This document shows positions 30,357-39,129 of a DNA stretch of 64,000 nucleotides, piece by piece. Numbering within the stretch: the stretch's first letter is position 1; each line of letters begins with the position of its first letter. The position numbers were made by a program, and so were the translations under genes. The stretch covers positions 1 to 64,000 of the forward strand of contig NZ_JAIVKU010000005.1 of the NCBI RefSeq assembly GCF_020524165.1. The letters are read 5' to 3'. The notes beneath the pieces were generated by a model. It saw only the letters and a list, made by a program, of their open reading frames with translations, ran no database searches and was not told the DNA's origin. The DNA is from Guptibacillus hwajinpoensis (lineage in GTDB: Bacteria; Bacillota; Bacilli; Bacillales; Guptibacillaceae).

Positions 30357-31373
30357 TCAGGACTTATTCCCCTTTACATACTCTGCATCAAATAAGAATA
30401 GTCTCATTAACAATACGAGGGAAGGCACGAGTAAGCAAAGACCGGCTATAAAGGCGAGAACAAGATAGACACCAGTGGTTTCGTTCGTATAGCCTGAATA
30501 AATGGTAATGTGATCATACAAAATCCAAGGTAAGTGAGAAATGCCGTAACCAAAGAATGCGAAAAAGAATTGAAGCATTACGAAAATAAAAGCCATTCCA
30601 TATCGTTTGCGATAAAAAATTAAATAGGTTGCAATTAAAAAACAAAAGAGTGAAGCAATAAAAAACCAGGCATAATCAAGCGTTCGTTCGAAATGAACAG
30701 GGTTGTGCTGTTGAAGTGCTACGAAGACAAGGACACTAGATAGAATCGTTGGGGCACTCCAAAACAACGCATACTTTCTAAGCAATTCTAGCGCAGGCTC
30801 ATCATTTGCCCTGCTAGCATAGTATGTGAGAAATGCGGCACTAATAAAGAGCACGGATACAATGGCTAGCAAGACAACTGACCATGAGTAAAAGCTTGAG
30901 AATAGCTCTCCTGCAAGAAACTTCACTTCTCCGTTAACCTCTTCAATAAAACCACCTTCTGATAGTGTTAAAGCTGTTGAAAGCGATGCAGGGATTAGCA
31001 AGCCCGTAACCCCATATAAAAACGTATAAACTCGGCTTTTCTTCGCTCCATAGTTACCAAATGCATAAAATGAACCACGAATAGCCAGTAGAATGATGGC
31101 GATGCTACCCGGTACAAGTAAAGCCGTTCCATAATAGTAGGCCGTATCCGGGAAAAAACCAACAAGTCCCACGAAGAAGAAAACAAAAAAGACGTTCGTC
31201 ACTTCCCATACAGGTGATAAATAGCGGCTAATGATTTTATTAATAATATGATCGCGTCCGGTTAGCTCCCCGTAATAAGCAAAAAATCCGGCTCCAAAAT
31301 CGATTGAAGCTGTAATCAGATAGCCGTAAAGGAAAACCCACAGTACAGTAATTCCTAGTAATTGAATGTCCAT
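30357..31373 (-). CDS. ythB: Cytochrome bd-type ubiquinol oxidase subunit II (YthB-like)
   Basis: 338 residues, eight or nine membrane segments. It is the CydB-fold partner of the following-upstream subunit I: the N-terminal FLYGYLITASIDFGAGFF block and the SPVWEVTNVFFVFFFVGLVG stretch are typical. No heme ligands are expected in this subunit. The ATG at 31371-31373 follows GAGGGGTG; the longer frame start overlaps it. It lies 26 bases after the subunit I stop. By pairing and length it resembles B. subtilis YthAB rather than CydAB; no cydCD assembly transporter with paired CydC/CydD character is obvious downstream. Confidence 0.85.
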   Translation of the reverse strand: MDIQLLGITVLWVFLYGYLITASIDFGAGFFAYYGELTGRDHIINKIISRYLSPVWEVTNVFFVFFFVGLVGFFPDTAYYYGTALLVPGSIAIILLAIRGSFYAFGNYGAKKSRVYTFLYGVTGLLIPASLSTALTLSEGGFIEEVNGEVKFLAGELFSSFYSWSVVLLAIVSVLFISAAFLTYYASRANDEPALELLRKYALFWSAPTILSSVLVFVALQQHNPVHFERTLDYAWFFIASLFCFLIATYLIFYRKRYGMAFIFVMLQFFFAFFGYGISHLPWILYDHITIYSGYTNETTGVYLVLAFIAGLCLLVPSLVLLMRLFLFDAEYVKGNKS

Positions 31374-31399
31374 TTTTTCACCCCTCTCAATCAAAGCCC

Positions 31400-32734
31400 T
31401 TATTTCGTTCTAGCGATTTCTTCTAACTCGTTTTCAACAGGGTTGGTTTTAAACATTTTTCTAAGCACCGTAACACAAAGCGTTCCAAGTACAACATACA
31501 AAAGAAGAAAGAGAACAAACATCCATCCTACACCAGCTGCAGACGTAGCAGCATGACCCGTCCTCAGTATGTCCCAAAGAATCCACGGTTGACGGCCCAC
31601 TTCCGAGAAAATCCATCCAAATTCGATGGCAAGAACAGAAAGTGGTCCAGCAAGAACGATCAGTCGTAAAAACCATTTATTTTCAGGATTAAATCGTTTT
31701 AATCGAAGAGCAATAACATAAAAGAAGGTTAAAGCAGCTAAAAACATTCCAATACCGACCATTCCATCAAATAAGTAGTGAATGTAAAGAGGCGGTATTT
31801 CATCTTCCGGCACTTGATCAAGTCCCATTACTTCAGCATTCGGATTCCCATGCGCGAGAATACTTAAGAAATTTGGTAATACGAGACCATATTTTACTTC
31901 ATTCGTATCATGATCTAGAAAACCCCCGACAACGAGATCTGCATTTTCTGAAGTTTCAAAGTGCCACTCCGCTGCAGCAAGCTTACTCGGCTGATATTCA
32001 GCTAAATACTTTCCTGAAAAATCTCCAATAACAGCTGTTCCAATTGCAAAGATAAAACCGGCTGTCATCGTCAGTTTAAGCGCTTTTCGATAATACGTAC
32101 TTCGCTTTCCCTTTAACATATGAAAAGCTGTAATAGCCGCCAGTACGATAGCAGAAGTTAAATACGCAGACATAACCACATGACCAACCTTCGTTGGTGT
32201 AGCAGGATTAAACATCGCTGCTAATGGTTGGATATTCGTTAAGACGCCATCTACCATATCAAATCCCTGTGGTGAGTTCATAAAAGCATTCACGGTCGAG
32301 ATAAAGACAGCTGATAATGTGGAACCAATGACAACTGGAATTGAAATTAACCAGTGATAGATAGGCTTTTTAAACCTGTCCCACGTATATAGATAGATTC
32401 CTAGAAAGATCGCTTCAAAGAAGAAAGCAAATGTTTCAAGGAATAACGGTAAACTAATCACTTGACCTGCTAACTGCATGAAATTTGGCCATAACAGTGA
32501 AAGTTGCAACCCAATTGCAGTACCTGTAACTACCCCTACAGCTACCGTTACGACGAACCCTCTAGCCCACCTGCGAGCAAGTAAGGTGTAATAGGGATCG
32601 TTTCGTTTAATCCCGATCCATTCAGCAAGACTAATTAATAGCGGGACACCAACACCTAAAGTCGCAAAAATAATATGAAAGCCTAACGTTAGACTTGTTA
32701 AAAGACGACTTAGCATCGCTGAATCTAGTTCCAC
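31400..32734 (-). CDS. ythA: Cytochrome bd-type ubiquinol oxidase subunit I (YthA-like)
   Basis: 444 residues with nine membrane segments. The N-terminal TLGFHIIFATLGVGVPLLI helix carries the heme-d His. The central helix reads ETFAFFFEAIFLGIYLYTWD, with the conserved Glu pair region, and GRQPWILWDILRT is the subunit I signature near the quinol site. Its length implies the short Q-loop form seen in cyanide-insensitive-type oxidases. GTG at 32732-32734 is chosen, 9 bases after AAGGGG; an in-frame TTG three codons earlier abuts the site. The promoter region contains a Rex/Fnr-like operator. Confidence 0.88.
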   Translation of the reverse strand: MELDSAMLSRLLTSLTLGFHIIFATLGVGVPLLISLAEWIGIKRNDPYYTLLARRWARGFVVTVAVGVVTGTAIGLQLSLLWPNFMQLAGQVISLPLFLETFAFFFEAIFLGIYLYTWDRFKKPIYHWLISIPVVIGSTLSAVFISTVNAFMNSPQGFDMVDGVLTNIQPLAAMFNPATPTKVGHVVMSAYLTSAIVLAAITAFHMLKGKRSTYYRKALKLTMTAGFIFAIGTAVIGDFSGKYLAEYQPSKLAAAEWHFETSENADLVVGGFLDHDTNEVKYGLVLPNFLSILAHGNPNAEVMGLDQVPEDEIPPLYIHYLFDGMVGIGMFLAALTFFYVIALRLKRFNPENKWFLRLIVLAGPLSVLAIEFGWIFSEVGRQPWILWDILRTGHAATSAAGVGWMFVLFLLLYVVLGTLCVTVLRKMFKTNPVENELEEIARTK

Positions 32735-32829
32735 ATTGTCCAACCCCTTTTTACCAGTTTCTCATCATCTGTTACTCATCTTCCCTTATCATTGCACATA
32801 AAAACAGTGAACCTTTCGTTTACACCTTT

Positions 32830-32867
32830 ATTATGAATCATCCCCGAGATTGTGACAAGTATCACAA
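32830..32867 (-). promoter_or_regulatory. Promoter of the oxidase genes overlapped by a Rex/Fnr-like operator
   Basis: Minus strand: -35 TTGTCA (32853-32858), 17-base spacer, -10 CATAAT (32830-32835). The -35 lies inside the dyad TTGTGA-N6-TCACAA (32850-32867), which fits the redox repressor Rex (TTGTGA...TCACAA) and also the Fnr box TGTGA-N6-TCACA. Centred near -35.5, it is better placed for repression (Rex) than activation. The dyad is followed by T6 on the plus strand and could fold as a hairpin, but no plus-strand gene ends there. Confidence 0.62.
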
Positions 32868-32936
32868 TCTTTTTTATCAAGAAATATGATCCATTCGTGA
32901 ATAATCTGTTCACATTTAAGTAGAGATCTTTTGTAA

Positions 32937-32964
32937 AAAAAAGAAGCCGCGTAGGCTTCTTTTT
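32937..32964 (-). terminator. Terminator of the ABC exporter operon
   Basis: AAAAGAAGCC / GGCTTCTTTT stem at the end of the second exporter gene, with T run on the minus strand. Confidence 0.85.
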
Positions 32965-34765
32965 AAACAGCATCCATCATATTAAACTGTGATTTAACAA
33001 GTTCATAGTAGGTACCGCCTTTAGTCATGAGCTCACTATGATTCCCTTGTTCGATGATCCGTCCGTGGTCTAGAACGATAATATTATCAGCTTCACGAAT
33101 AGTCGATAGTCGATGCGCAATCATTATCGCGGTACGACCTTCTAAAACAACATTTAACGCTTCTTGAATTTTCAATTCGGTTTCCGTATCAATGCTTGCG
33201 GTAGCTTCATCTAAAATAAGAATACGTGGGTCAGCGAGTAATGCTCGTGAAAACGACAATAACTGCCTCTCACCAACGGATAAAACGTTCCCTCTCTCTT
33301 CTACTTCTGTTTCATACCCATTGCTTAATCGCTGAATAAAGTGGTCCGCTCCTACTGCTTTAGCTGCTTCGATTACTTCTTCATCACTTGCGTTCGGACG
33401 CCCAAAACGAATGTTTTCCATAATGGTTCCCGAGAAAATGAATGTGTCTTGAAGAACCACACTAACTTTCTCTCGCAAACTATCGAGTTTCACATCTTTT
33501 AAATCCATCCCATCGATACGCACAGTACCACTGGTAGGATCATAGAATCGACTGATTAAGTTTGCAATCGTTGATTTTCCCGAGCCTGTATGACCAACAA
33601 GCGCAACTGTATCCCCTGCTTTCATTGTTAGGCTTAATTCATGGAGCGCTTTTCGGCTTTCATCATAGGAGAATTCAACATTTTCAAATGTAATTTCCCC
33701 TTTAATGTCGTTTAATTCAGTGGCATTTTTCTTTTCAGGCACATTGGGTTGTTCATCTAGAAACTCAAAGATTCTTTCAGAAGAAGCCATTGCTACGAGT
33801 AGCTGGTTGTATACTTGCCCTAAACGAGAGATTGGCTCCCAAAACATCCCTAAATAGAAAGCAAACGTAACGAAAACCCCATAATCCATACCATTTTGAA
33901 TGAGGTACACGCCGAACCAGATTAAAATAGCCGTTCCAATTGCATTTGACATTTCAACAAATGGTCTAAAAATCGCACTCTTTTGTGTGGCATCTTTCCA
34001 ACTTGCATAATTCTCATGATTGACACCCTGGAAAAACTCCATGTTTCCATTTTCCTGTGTGTAGGATTGGGTAACGCGAATTCCCTGTATACTTTCATTT
34101 AAATGAGAGTTCAATTTCGCCTGCTTAATCCGAACATCTTGCCATGATCGACGGATTCTTTTCCTTAAACTCGTTGAAATTAAGAACATAAGCGGCAAAA
34201 TAATCATAATCGCTAACGTTAACTGAGGACTTAACACAAACATGATCACAATGATGCCTAATAATAGAACAATATCCATTAATAAGTTGATAACACCACT
34301 TGTAAAAAGCTCCTGCATCGAATTTACATCATTGATGATTCGAACAAGTATTGAACCTGCTGAGCGTTTATCGAAAAATCCGTGAGAAAGTCGCTGAATA
34401 TGCTTAAATAACCCCTGCCTGATGTCATAAATAATGTATTGACCAAGTTGGTTGGTCCATTTGATTCGGTACGTATTCGCGATCCACGACAGCAAATATA
34501 AACTTGCAATCCCGAATATCAATTGAACAAGTAACGTTTGATTTTGATTCTTTATCGCATGATCAAACAGGAGAACCCCGATAAAAATCGGGACGATCAA
34601 TCTCACTGCTGTTGAAAGTAACATTGAAATAATTGCTTTAGGTAATAAGTTTTTTTTGTAAGGATCCATATATCCAAGCAGACGTGACATTTGTTTCCAA
34701 TTAAACTGTTTTTCAATCGCTGTATCCTGTGAATAATGAAATCGTTCTCTTCGATTCTGCTTCAA
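32963..34765 (-). CDS. ABC exporter half-transporter, second subunit (YknV/YfiC-like)
   Basis: About 600 residues: six-helix membrane domain (to about 330) plus nucleotide-binding domain. Walker A GHTGSGKS, Walker B with catalytic Glu (LILDEAT, near 516-522) and H-loop IAHRLS are intact, but the signature motif is LSVGE (near 495) instead of LSGGQ. With its partner this makes a heterodimeric exporter. TTG at 34763-34765 is favoured (GGGGTG upstream); an in-frame TTG at 34783 would overlap the partner's stop. Substrate (drug, lipid or peptide) unknown; YknUV, YfiBC and BmrCD are all possible relatives. Confidence 0.88.
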   Translation of the reverse strand: MKQNRRERFHYSQDTAIEKQFNWKQMSRLLGYMDPYKKNLLPKAIISMLLSTAVRLIVPIFIGVLLFDHAIKNQNQTLLVQLIFGIASLYLLSWIANTYRIKWTNQLGQYIIYDIRQGLFKHIQRLSHGFFDKRSAGSILVRIINDVNSMQELFTSGVINLLMDIVLLLGIIVIMFVLSPQLTLAIMIILPLMFLISTSLRKRIRRSWQDVRIKQAKLNSHLNESIQGIRVTQSYTQENGNMEFFQGVNHENYASWKDATQKSAIFRPFVEMSNAIGTAILIWFGVYLIQNGMDYGVFVTFAFYLGMFWEPISRLGQVYNQLLVAMASSERIFEFLDEQPNVPEKKNATELNDIKGEITFENVEFSYDESRKALHELSLTMKAGDTVALVGHTGSGKSTIANLISRFYDPTSGTVRIDGMDLKDVKLDSLREKVSVVLQDTFIFSGTIMENIRFGRPNASDEEVIEAAKAVGADHFIQRLSNGYETEVEERGNVLSVGERQLLSFSRALLADPRILILDEATASIDTETELKIQEALNVVLEGRTAIMIAHRLSTIREADNIIVLDHGRIIEQGNHSELMTKGGTYYELVKSQFNMMDAV

Positions 34766-34779
34766 GCCTTCACCCCATT

Positions 34780-36534
34780 TCAACCAGTTTGTTTGGCCAT
34801 GATTTCTTTACGATCTTGATATTGAATATCGTAAATACTTCTGTAATACCCGTTCTTTTCAATTAGTTCACGGTGTTTCCCACGCTCAACAATTTCTCCT
34901 TCGTTCAATACAAGGATTTCATCTGCGTGTTTCAAAGAAGAAATTCTGTGCGCGATGATAAAAGTTGTTCTACCTTTCATCACTTCTTCAAATGCTTTCT
35001 GAATCTTTACCTCAGTCTGCATATCCACTGCGCTCGTAGCATCATCAAGAATCAATATACTAGGGTCTGTTAAAATCGCACGAGCAATGGCAATACGCTG
35101 CTTTTGGCCTCCAGAAAGTCCCATCCCCCGCTCTCCTAAGACGGTATCGTATCCGTTTGGCATTTCCATAATAAAGTCATGCGCCTGTGCCCGCTTTGCA
35201 GCATCCTGAATCGCTTCAAACGAAATATCAGGATCACCGTAGGCAATGTTGTCACGAATGGTCGAGGAGAAAAGGAATGTTTCTTGGAGAACAACACCGA
35301 TATTTTCTCTGAGCGATTTCAAGCTATATTCAGTGATATTACGGCCATCAATCATCACTTCACCACTGTTTGGTTCATAAAAACGAGCAATTAATTGCGT
35401 GATGGTTGTTTTCCCAGCACCCGTTGCGCCTAACAAACCAATAGTCGAACCTTTTGGTGCATCAAAGGTAATATTTTTCAATGCTTCATCATCATCTGAA
35501 CTATATTGATGTGTCACGTTTTGAAATGCAACATTTCCTTCTAAACGTTTAACGTTTAGCGCGCCTTCACGATCATATATATCTTCAGGCTCATCTAGAA
35601 TTTCAAGTAACCTTTCACCAGATGCTTTTGATTGCGAGAATGTATTAATAACAAAACCAAGGTTCATAATTGGCCAGATGATGTACCAGACCAAGCTAAA
35701 GAAAGCAACTAATTCACCTGGTTGCAGCTGATTTTGAAAGACGAGATAACCGCCATACGAGAGAAGAAATACTACGCATAGGTTTCCGATAAACTCCATT
35801 AACGGGAAGAATTTAGCCCAGATGTAGGAAGTCGTTAAATAGTTATCACGATAATCCGTGTTGCTGTTTACAAACTTATCGATTTCAAAGTCCTCTCTCG
35901 ATAAGGATTTAACGGTATTGATACCACTAATGTTTTCTTGTACTTTCGTATTTAGCCTGGCCATCGACTTTCGAATTCCACGGAATGCTGGGTGCACCCG
36001 CTTATCAAACTGATAGACGACAATCGCGAGAAATGGAAGCATCCCTAATGTAACGAAAGCAAGCGGAACAGAATAGCTAAACATGACGATTAAACTAAAG
36101 CTGACGATCAGAACAAAGTTGATCACCTGAGCAAATCCAAATGATAAGAAAAAGCGAAACCCTTCAACATCAGCTGTTAAGCGTGACATTAAGTCTCCCG
36201 TTTTTGCGTTATCATAATAACGAAAAGGTAAGTATTGCAGTTTTTTATACAGCTCTTCTCTTAACCTATAGACGGCTGTTACACCAAATAGATCTCCTAA
36301 GTATTGTTGAAAAAATGTAGCGATTCCTTTGACAATCATGATTCCTATAAAACCAAATGCAAGAAAAGGCACCCATTTGTATTCTTGCTTAAGGATAACG
36401 TCATCAATTGTGAATTGAAGAAGCATAGGATATAAGACAGTTATACCAGTTACAAAAAGAAGGGAAAACACCGACCAAAGAAACAGTTTCTTGTACGGCC
36501 AATAGAAGTCTTTTAATCTTTTAAACGTTTCCAT
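34780..36534 (-). CDS. ABC exporter half-transporter, first subunit (YknU/YfiB-like)
   Basis: 584 residues: six membrane helices plus nucleotide-binding domain with Walker A GATGAGKT, a canonical signature LSGGQ near 473-477, Walker B LILDD (497-498) and H-loop IAHRIS. The catalytic Glu after Walker B is replaced by Asp498, as in the non-catalytic half of heterodimeric exporters such as BmrCD. The ATG at 36532-36534 follows AAGGTGGTG; an upstream extension of 49 residues in the same frame lacks a ribosome site and is not family-like. 14 bases precede the partner gene. Confidence 0.9.
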   Translation of the reverse strand: METFKRLKDFYWPYKKLFLWSVFSLLFVTGITVLYPMLLQFTIDDVILKQEYKWVPFLAFGFIGIMIVKGIATFFQQYLGDLFGVTAVYRLREELYKKLQYLPFRYYDNAKTGDLMSRLTADVEGFRFFLSFGFAQVINFVLIVSFSLIVMFSYSVPLAFVTLGMLPFLAIVVYQFDKRVHPAFRGIRKSMARLNTKVQENISGINTVKSLSREDFEIDKFVNSNTDYRDNYLTTSYIWAKFFPLMEFIGNLCVVFLLSYGGYLVFQNQLQPGELVAFFSLVWYIIWPIMNLGFVINTFSQSKASGERLLEILDEPEDIYDREGALNVKRLEGNVAFQNVTHQYSSDDDEALKNITFDAPKGSTIGLLGATGAGKTTITQLIARFYEPNSGEVMIDGRNITEYSLKSLRENIGVVLQETFLFSSTIRDNIAYGDPDISFEAIQDAAKRAQAHDFIMEMPNGYDTVLGERGMGLSGGQKQRIAIARAILTDPSILILDDATSAVDMQTEVKIQKAFEEVMKGRTTFIIAHRISSLKHADEILVLNEGEIVERGKHRELIEKNGYYRSIYDIQYQDRKEIMAKQTG

Positions 36535-36751
36535 TCCAACACCACCTTCTGACAGTATGTAATTAAAAAATAGTGACAATATACATAATATATCGGAATT
36601 CGAAATAAATAACCACCTATTCGGTCTAAAATTCGGAATTTTTCTAATCAAAAAGCCGCATGTTTTTATAGCGGTTTTCAAACATGGTTTGAAAAGCTGA
36701 TTTTCACAAAGTGTTTGGTTTTTTTATAAAGAAGAGGATTGATTACACAAA

Positions 36752-36783
36752 AAAAACCCAGAGAGCATTGCTCTCTGGGTTTC
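36752..36783 (-). terminator. Terminator of ykuU
   Basis: AACCCAGAGAGC / GCTCTCTGGGTT stem with a long T run on the minus strand. Confidence 0.9.
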
Positions 36784-36790
36784 CTTCATT

Positions 36791-37336
36791 TTATTTAAGA
36801 GTTTCTTGGCCTGGCTTCCAGTTAGCTGGGCAAAGTCCACCAGTTTGTAGTGCTTGAAGGACGCGAAGTGTTTCGTCTACGTCACGGCCGATATTGTTAT
36901 GGTTCACTACAGAGTACTGAAGCTCACCTTCAGGGTTAATGATGAATAGTCCGCGAAGTGCAACACCTTCATCTTCAATGAATACGCCGTATTCTTTTGA
37001 TACTTTGTGGTTTGTATCTGCAGCTAGTGCATAGTTAAGTTCGCCTAGACCATTGTCGTTACGATCGGTATTGATCCATGCAAGGTGTGTATGAATTGTA
37101 TCCGTTGATACACCGATTACTTCTGCATCTAGATCGTCGAATTCTTCGAAACGATCGCTTAGAGCTGTAATTTCAGTTGGGCATACGAATGTAAAGTCCA
37201 TTGGATAGAAGAAAAGGACTGTCCATTTATCGTTTTTCATATTTTCTTCAAGGCTTACTTTGCCAAATTCTTTGTTTGTCATCACTGCTTCCATTTCGAA
37301 GCGAGGTGCTTGTTTACCTACCATGCGTTCTACCAT
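36791..37336 (-). CDS. ykuU: 2-Cys peroxiredoxin (YkuU)
   Basis: 181 residues (YkuU 180). AhpC/TSA family thiol peroxidase: peroxidatic Cys52 in DFTFVCPTE, resolving Cys169 in GGLCPAN, and conserved catalytic Arg further on. A typical 2-Cys dimeric enzyme reducing H2O2 and organic peroxides with a thioredoxin-type donor. The ATG at 37334-37336 follows GGAGGG by 8 bases; a longer frame start at 37414 lies upstream of the -10 box and can be excluded. Divergent from ykuT, as in B. subtilis order. Confidence 0.95.
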   Translation of the reverse strand: MVERMVGKQAPRFEMEAVMTNKEFGKVSLEENMKNDKWTVLFFYPMDFTFVCPTEITALSDRFEEFDDLDAEVIGVSTDTIHTHLAWINTDRNDNGLGELNYALAADTNHKVSKEYGVFIEDEGVALRGLFIINPEGELQYSVVNHNNIGRDVDETLRVLQALQTGGLCPANWKPGQETLK

Positions 37337-37385
37337 GTGTAAATCCCTCCTAGAAAATATCCTGCGGCTTTCGCCCACAAATGAC

Positions 37386-37414
37386 ATTATAGTACACGTT
37401 TTATTTTTAGTCAA
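37386..37414 (-). promoter_or_regulatory. Strong sigmaA promoter of ykuU
   Basis: -35 TTGACT (37409-37414), 17-base spacer, perfect -10 TATAAT (37386-37391) on the minus strand, about 50 bases before the ATG. No convincing PerR box overlaps it. Confidence 0.85.
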
Positions 37415-37627
37415 TATTAAATAATAATTAATTTAATGTGGACTATTAACCTTCCCCCACTATCGTACCCACGTTTACACTGGTCTAAACAGGGTAGTTT
37501 TAGTATAGCGAAAAACATTTCATTCGTCTCGTATTAACGCTTTACTTGAATTGTGGTGACAATTTTCGCTATAATTTGACCGTGAGCTTATCCTATTTAT
37601 GTATAGTGGACCAAAGGAGGAAGTCTA

Positions 37628-38464
37628 TTGAATTTATTTGACGACATTAATTGGGAAGGTTTCTTAGTGGATACGGGAATAATTCTACTTAAGCTTATTG
37701 TGATCTTAATCATTTACGCCATCGTTAAAGCAATAGGAAACCGATTTATTGAAAGAACCTTTACGCAAGTATCTGAAAAACAAAACATGAGTCCTGGAAG
37801 AGCGAATACGCTGAAAAATTTATCAAAAAGCATTTTTACCTACGTTCTACTCTTTATGGCTGTTGCGATTGTTTTCGAAACATTTGGTTTCGATATTAAA
37901 GCTTTAATTGCTGGTGCAGGTATAATCGGTCTAGCTGTAGGTTTTGGAGCACAAGGACTTGTGAGTGACGTTGTAACGGGTTTCTTCATTCTTCTTGAGA
38001 AGCAGATGGATGTTGGAGATTACGTCACAGCTGGCGGTTTTGGTGGAATCGTAGAAGAAGTCGGCCTTCGTACTACACACATCCGTTCCTTTGATGGCAC
38101 ATTAAACTACGTGCCAAACCGTGAAATTAGTTCTCTCAGTAATCATTCACGTGGTAACATGCGTGCCCTTGTCGATATTGGAATCTCCTATGGGGATAAC
38201 ATCGACGAAGCCATTCGCGTGATTCAGAAAGTTTGTGACAACGTAGCTGCAACAAATGAAGCCGTTGTCGAAGGGCCTGATGTTCTTGGCGTTCAAAGTC
38301 TTGGATCATCTGATGTTGTACTTCGTGTCCTATGCCGTACTCAGAATATGGAGCAATGGGGTGTAGAACGTCAGCTTCGTAAAGAAATCAAAGAAGCGCT
38401 TGACGCCAACGGTATTGAAATCCCATTCCCTCATCAAGTATTTATTGAAAAGAAAGAACAATAG
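37628..38464 (+). CDS. ykuT: MscS family small-conductance mechanosensitive channel (YkuT)
   Basis: 278 residues: three N-terminal membrane helices, the pore-lining third rich in Gly/Ala (LIAGAGIIGLAVGFGAQGLV), then the cytoplasmic beta and alpha/beta vestibule domains (VEEVGLRTTHIRSFDGTLNYVPN). Opens on membrane tension to release solutes after osmotic downshock. TTG start 7 bases after AAAGGAGG. It fits functionally with the betaine transporter at 16.5 kb. Followed closely by a ChaB-like gene. Confidence 0.93.
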   Translation: MNLFDDINWEGFLVDTGIILLKLIVILIIYAIVKAIGNRFIERTFTQVSEKQNMSPGRANTLKNLSKSIFTYVLLFMAVAIVFETFGFDIKALIAGAGIIGLAVGFGAQGLVSDVVTGFFILLEKQMDVGDYVTAGGFGGIVEEVGLRTTHIRSFDGTLNYVPNREISSLSNHSRGNMRALVDIGISYGDNIDEAIRVIQKVCDNVAATNEAVVEGPDVLGVQSLGSSDVVLRVLCRTQNMEQWGVERQLRKEIKEALDANGIEIPFPHQVFIEKKEQ

Positions 38465-38518
38465 TTTAGCAATGTTTTACTCCGGGTAATGACATCACAC
38501 AGAAGGAGTGTGATTCAT

Positions 38519-38728
38519 TTGCCTTACAATTCTAAAAATGAGTTGCCTGATCAAGTGAAAGACAACTTGCCTAGCCATGCTCAAGATATTTTTAAAGAAG
38601 CCTTTAACTCTGCTTCTGACCAATATGATTCAGAGAAAACAGCTTTTAAAGTGGCATGGAGTGCTGTAGAAGAAAAGTATGAAAAGAACGACAATGGAAA
38701 TTGGGTAAAAAAAGAAAAAAACAGCTAA
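38519..38728 (+). CDS. ChaB-like protein
   Basis: 69 residues with the ChaB pattern: MPYNSKNELPDQVKDNLPSH followed by AQDIFKEAFNSASDQY and KVAWSAVEEKYEK. ChaB of E. coli is annotated as a cation transport regulator, but the role is poorly supported. TTG at 38519 follows GAAGGAGTG by about 8 bases. 54 bases after ykuT, probably one transcript, ending in a hairpin. Confidence 0.82.
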   Translation: MPYNSKNELPDQVKDNLPSHAQDIFKEAFNSASDQYDSEKTAFKVAWSAVEEKYEKNDNGNWVKKEKNS

Positions 38729-38730
38729 GA

Positions 38731-38764
38731 AAAAACCCCTAACACATATTAGGGGTTTTTTTCT
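38731..38764. terminator. Bidirectional terminator between chaB-like gene and ykuS
   Basis: AAAAAACCCCTAA / TTAGGGGTTTTTT stem between convergent stops. Confidence 0.9.
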
Positions 38765-39006
38765 TATTGGTAACGACTATCGACCTGTTGGCATACTTGA
38801 TCAGCTGTCATGCCATCCGCATTAATCACGGAACCTTGTGTACTAACCGATTGCATCCCCATCACATTTTGATCCTGCCCGGAAACAACACAACAATCAC
38901 AACCGTTTGCATCACTTTCTTGCTTTAAGGATACAACCTCATATCCTTTTGCTTGTAAAGCCTGCGCCACATCAGAAAGTGTATCTTCTACAGCAATCCG
39001 TTTCAT
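38764..39006 (-). CDS. ykuS: UPF0180 protein YkuS
   Basis: 80 residues. The N-terminal block [20 protein letters not shown] followed by EVVSL, a central CDCC cluster and [20 protein letters not shown] fit UPF0180. Function unknown. It lies between ykuT and the dap genes as in B. subtilis. The Cys pair could bind metal, which is only an inference. Confidence 0.88.
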   Translation of the reverse strand: MKRIAVEDTLSDVAQALQAKGYEVVSLKQESDANGCDCCVVSGQDQNVMGMQSVSTQGSVINADGMTADQVCQQVDSRYQ

Positions 39007-39090
39007 TTTTAATCAATCCTTCCCTCTTTTATTATGTAACTGCTACCCTTCTATGTTCACCAACGTTCGTTAATTTATACGCCAAACAAC

Positions 39091-39123
39091 AAAAGCCTTC
39101 AGGTATATAGAACCTGAAGGCTT
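39091..39123 (-). terminator. Terminator of dapH-dapL
   Basis: AAGCCTTCAGGT / ACCTGAAGGCTT stem with a T-rich tail on the minus strand. Confidence 0.82.
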
Positions 39124-39129
39124 ACAAAC

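Noticed and set aside
32850..32876. Hairpin plus T6 on the plus strand read as a terminator
   Set aside because: No plus-strand gene precedes it, and the dyad sits exactly on the -35 box of the oxidase promoter, so an operator is the better explanation.
36535..36681. 49-residue N-terminal extension of the first ABC exporter subunit
   Set aside because: No ribosome site before it, whereas AAGGTGGTG precedes the internal ATG that gives the family length of about 584.
37337..37414. 26-residue N-terminal extension of the peroxiredoxin
   Set aside because: The extension would begin upstream of the -10 box of the strong promoter at 37386-37414 and is not part of the family.
37415..37450. Possible PerR box upstream of ykuU
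   Set aside because: The AT-rich dyad-like sequence matches the PerR consensus poorly when aligned base by base.
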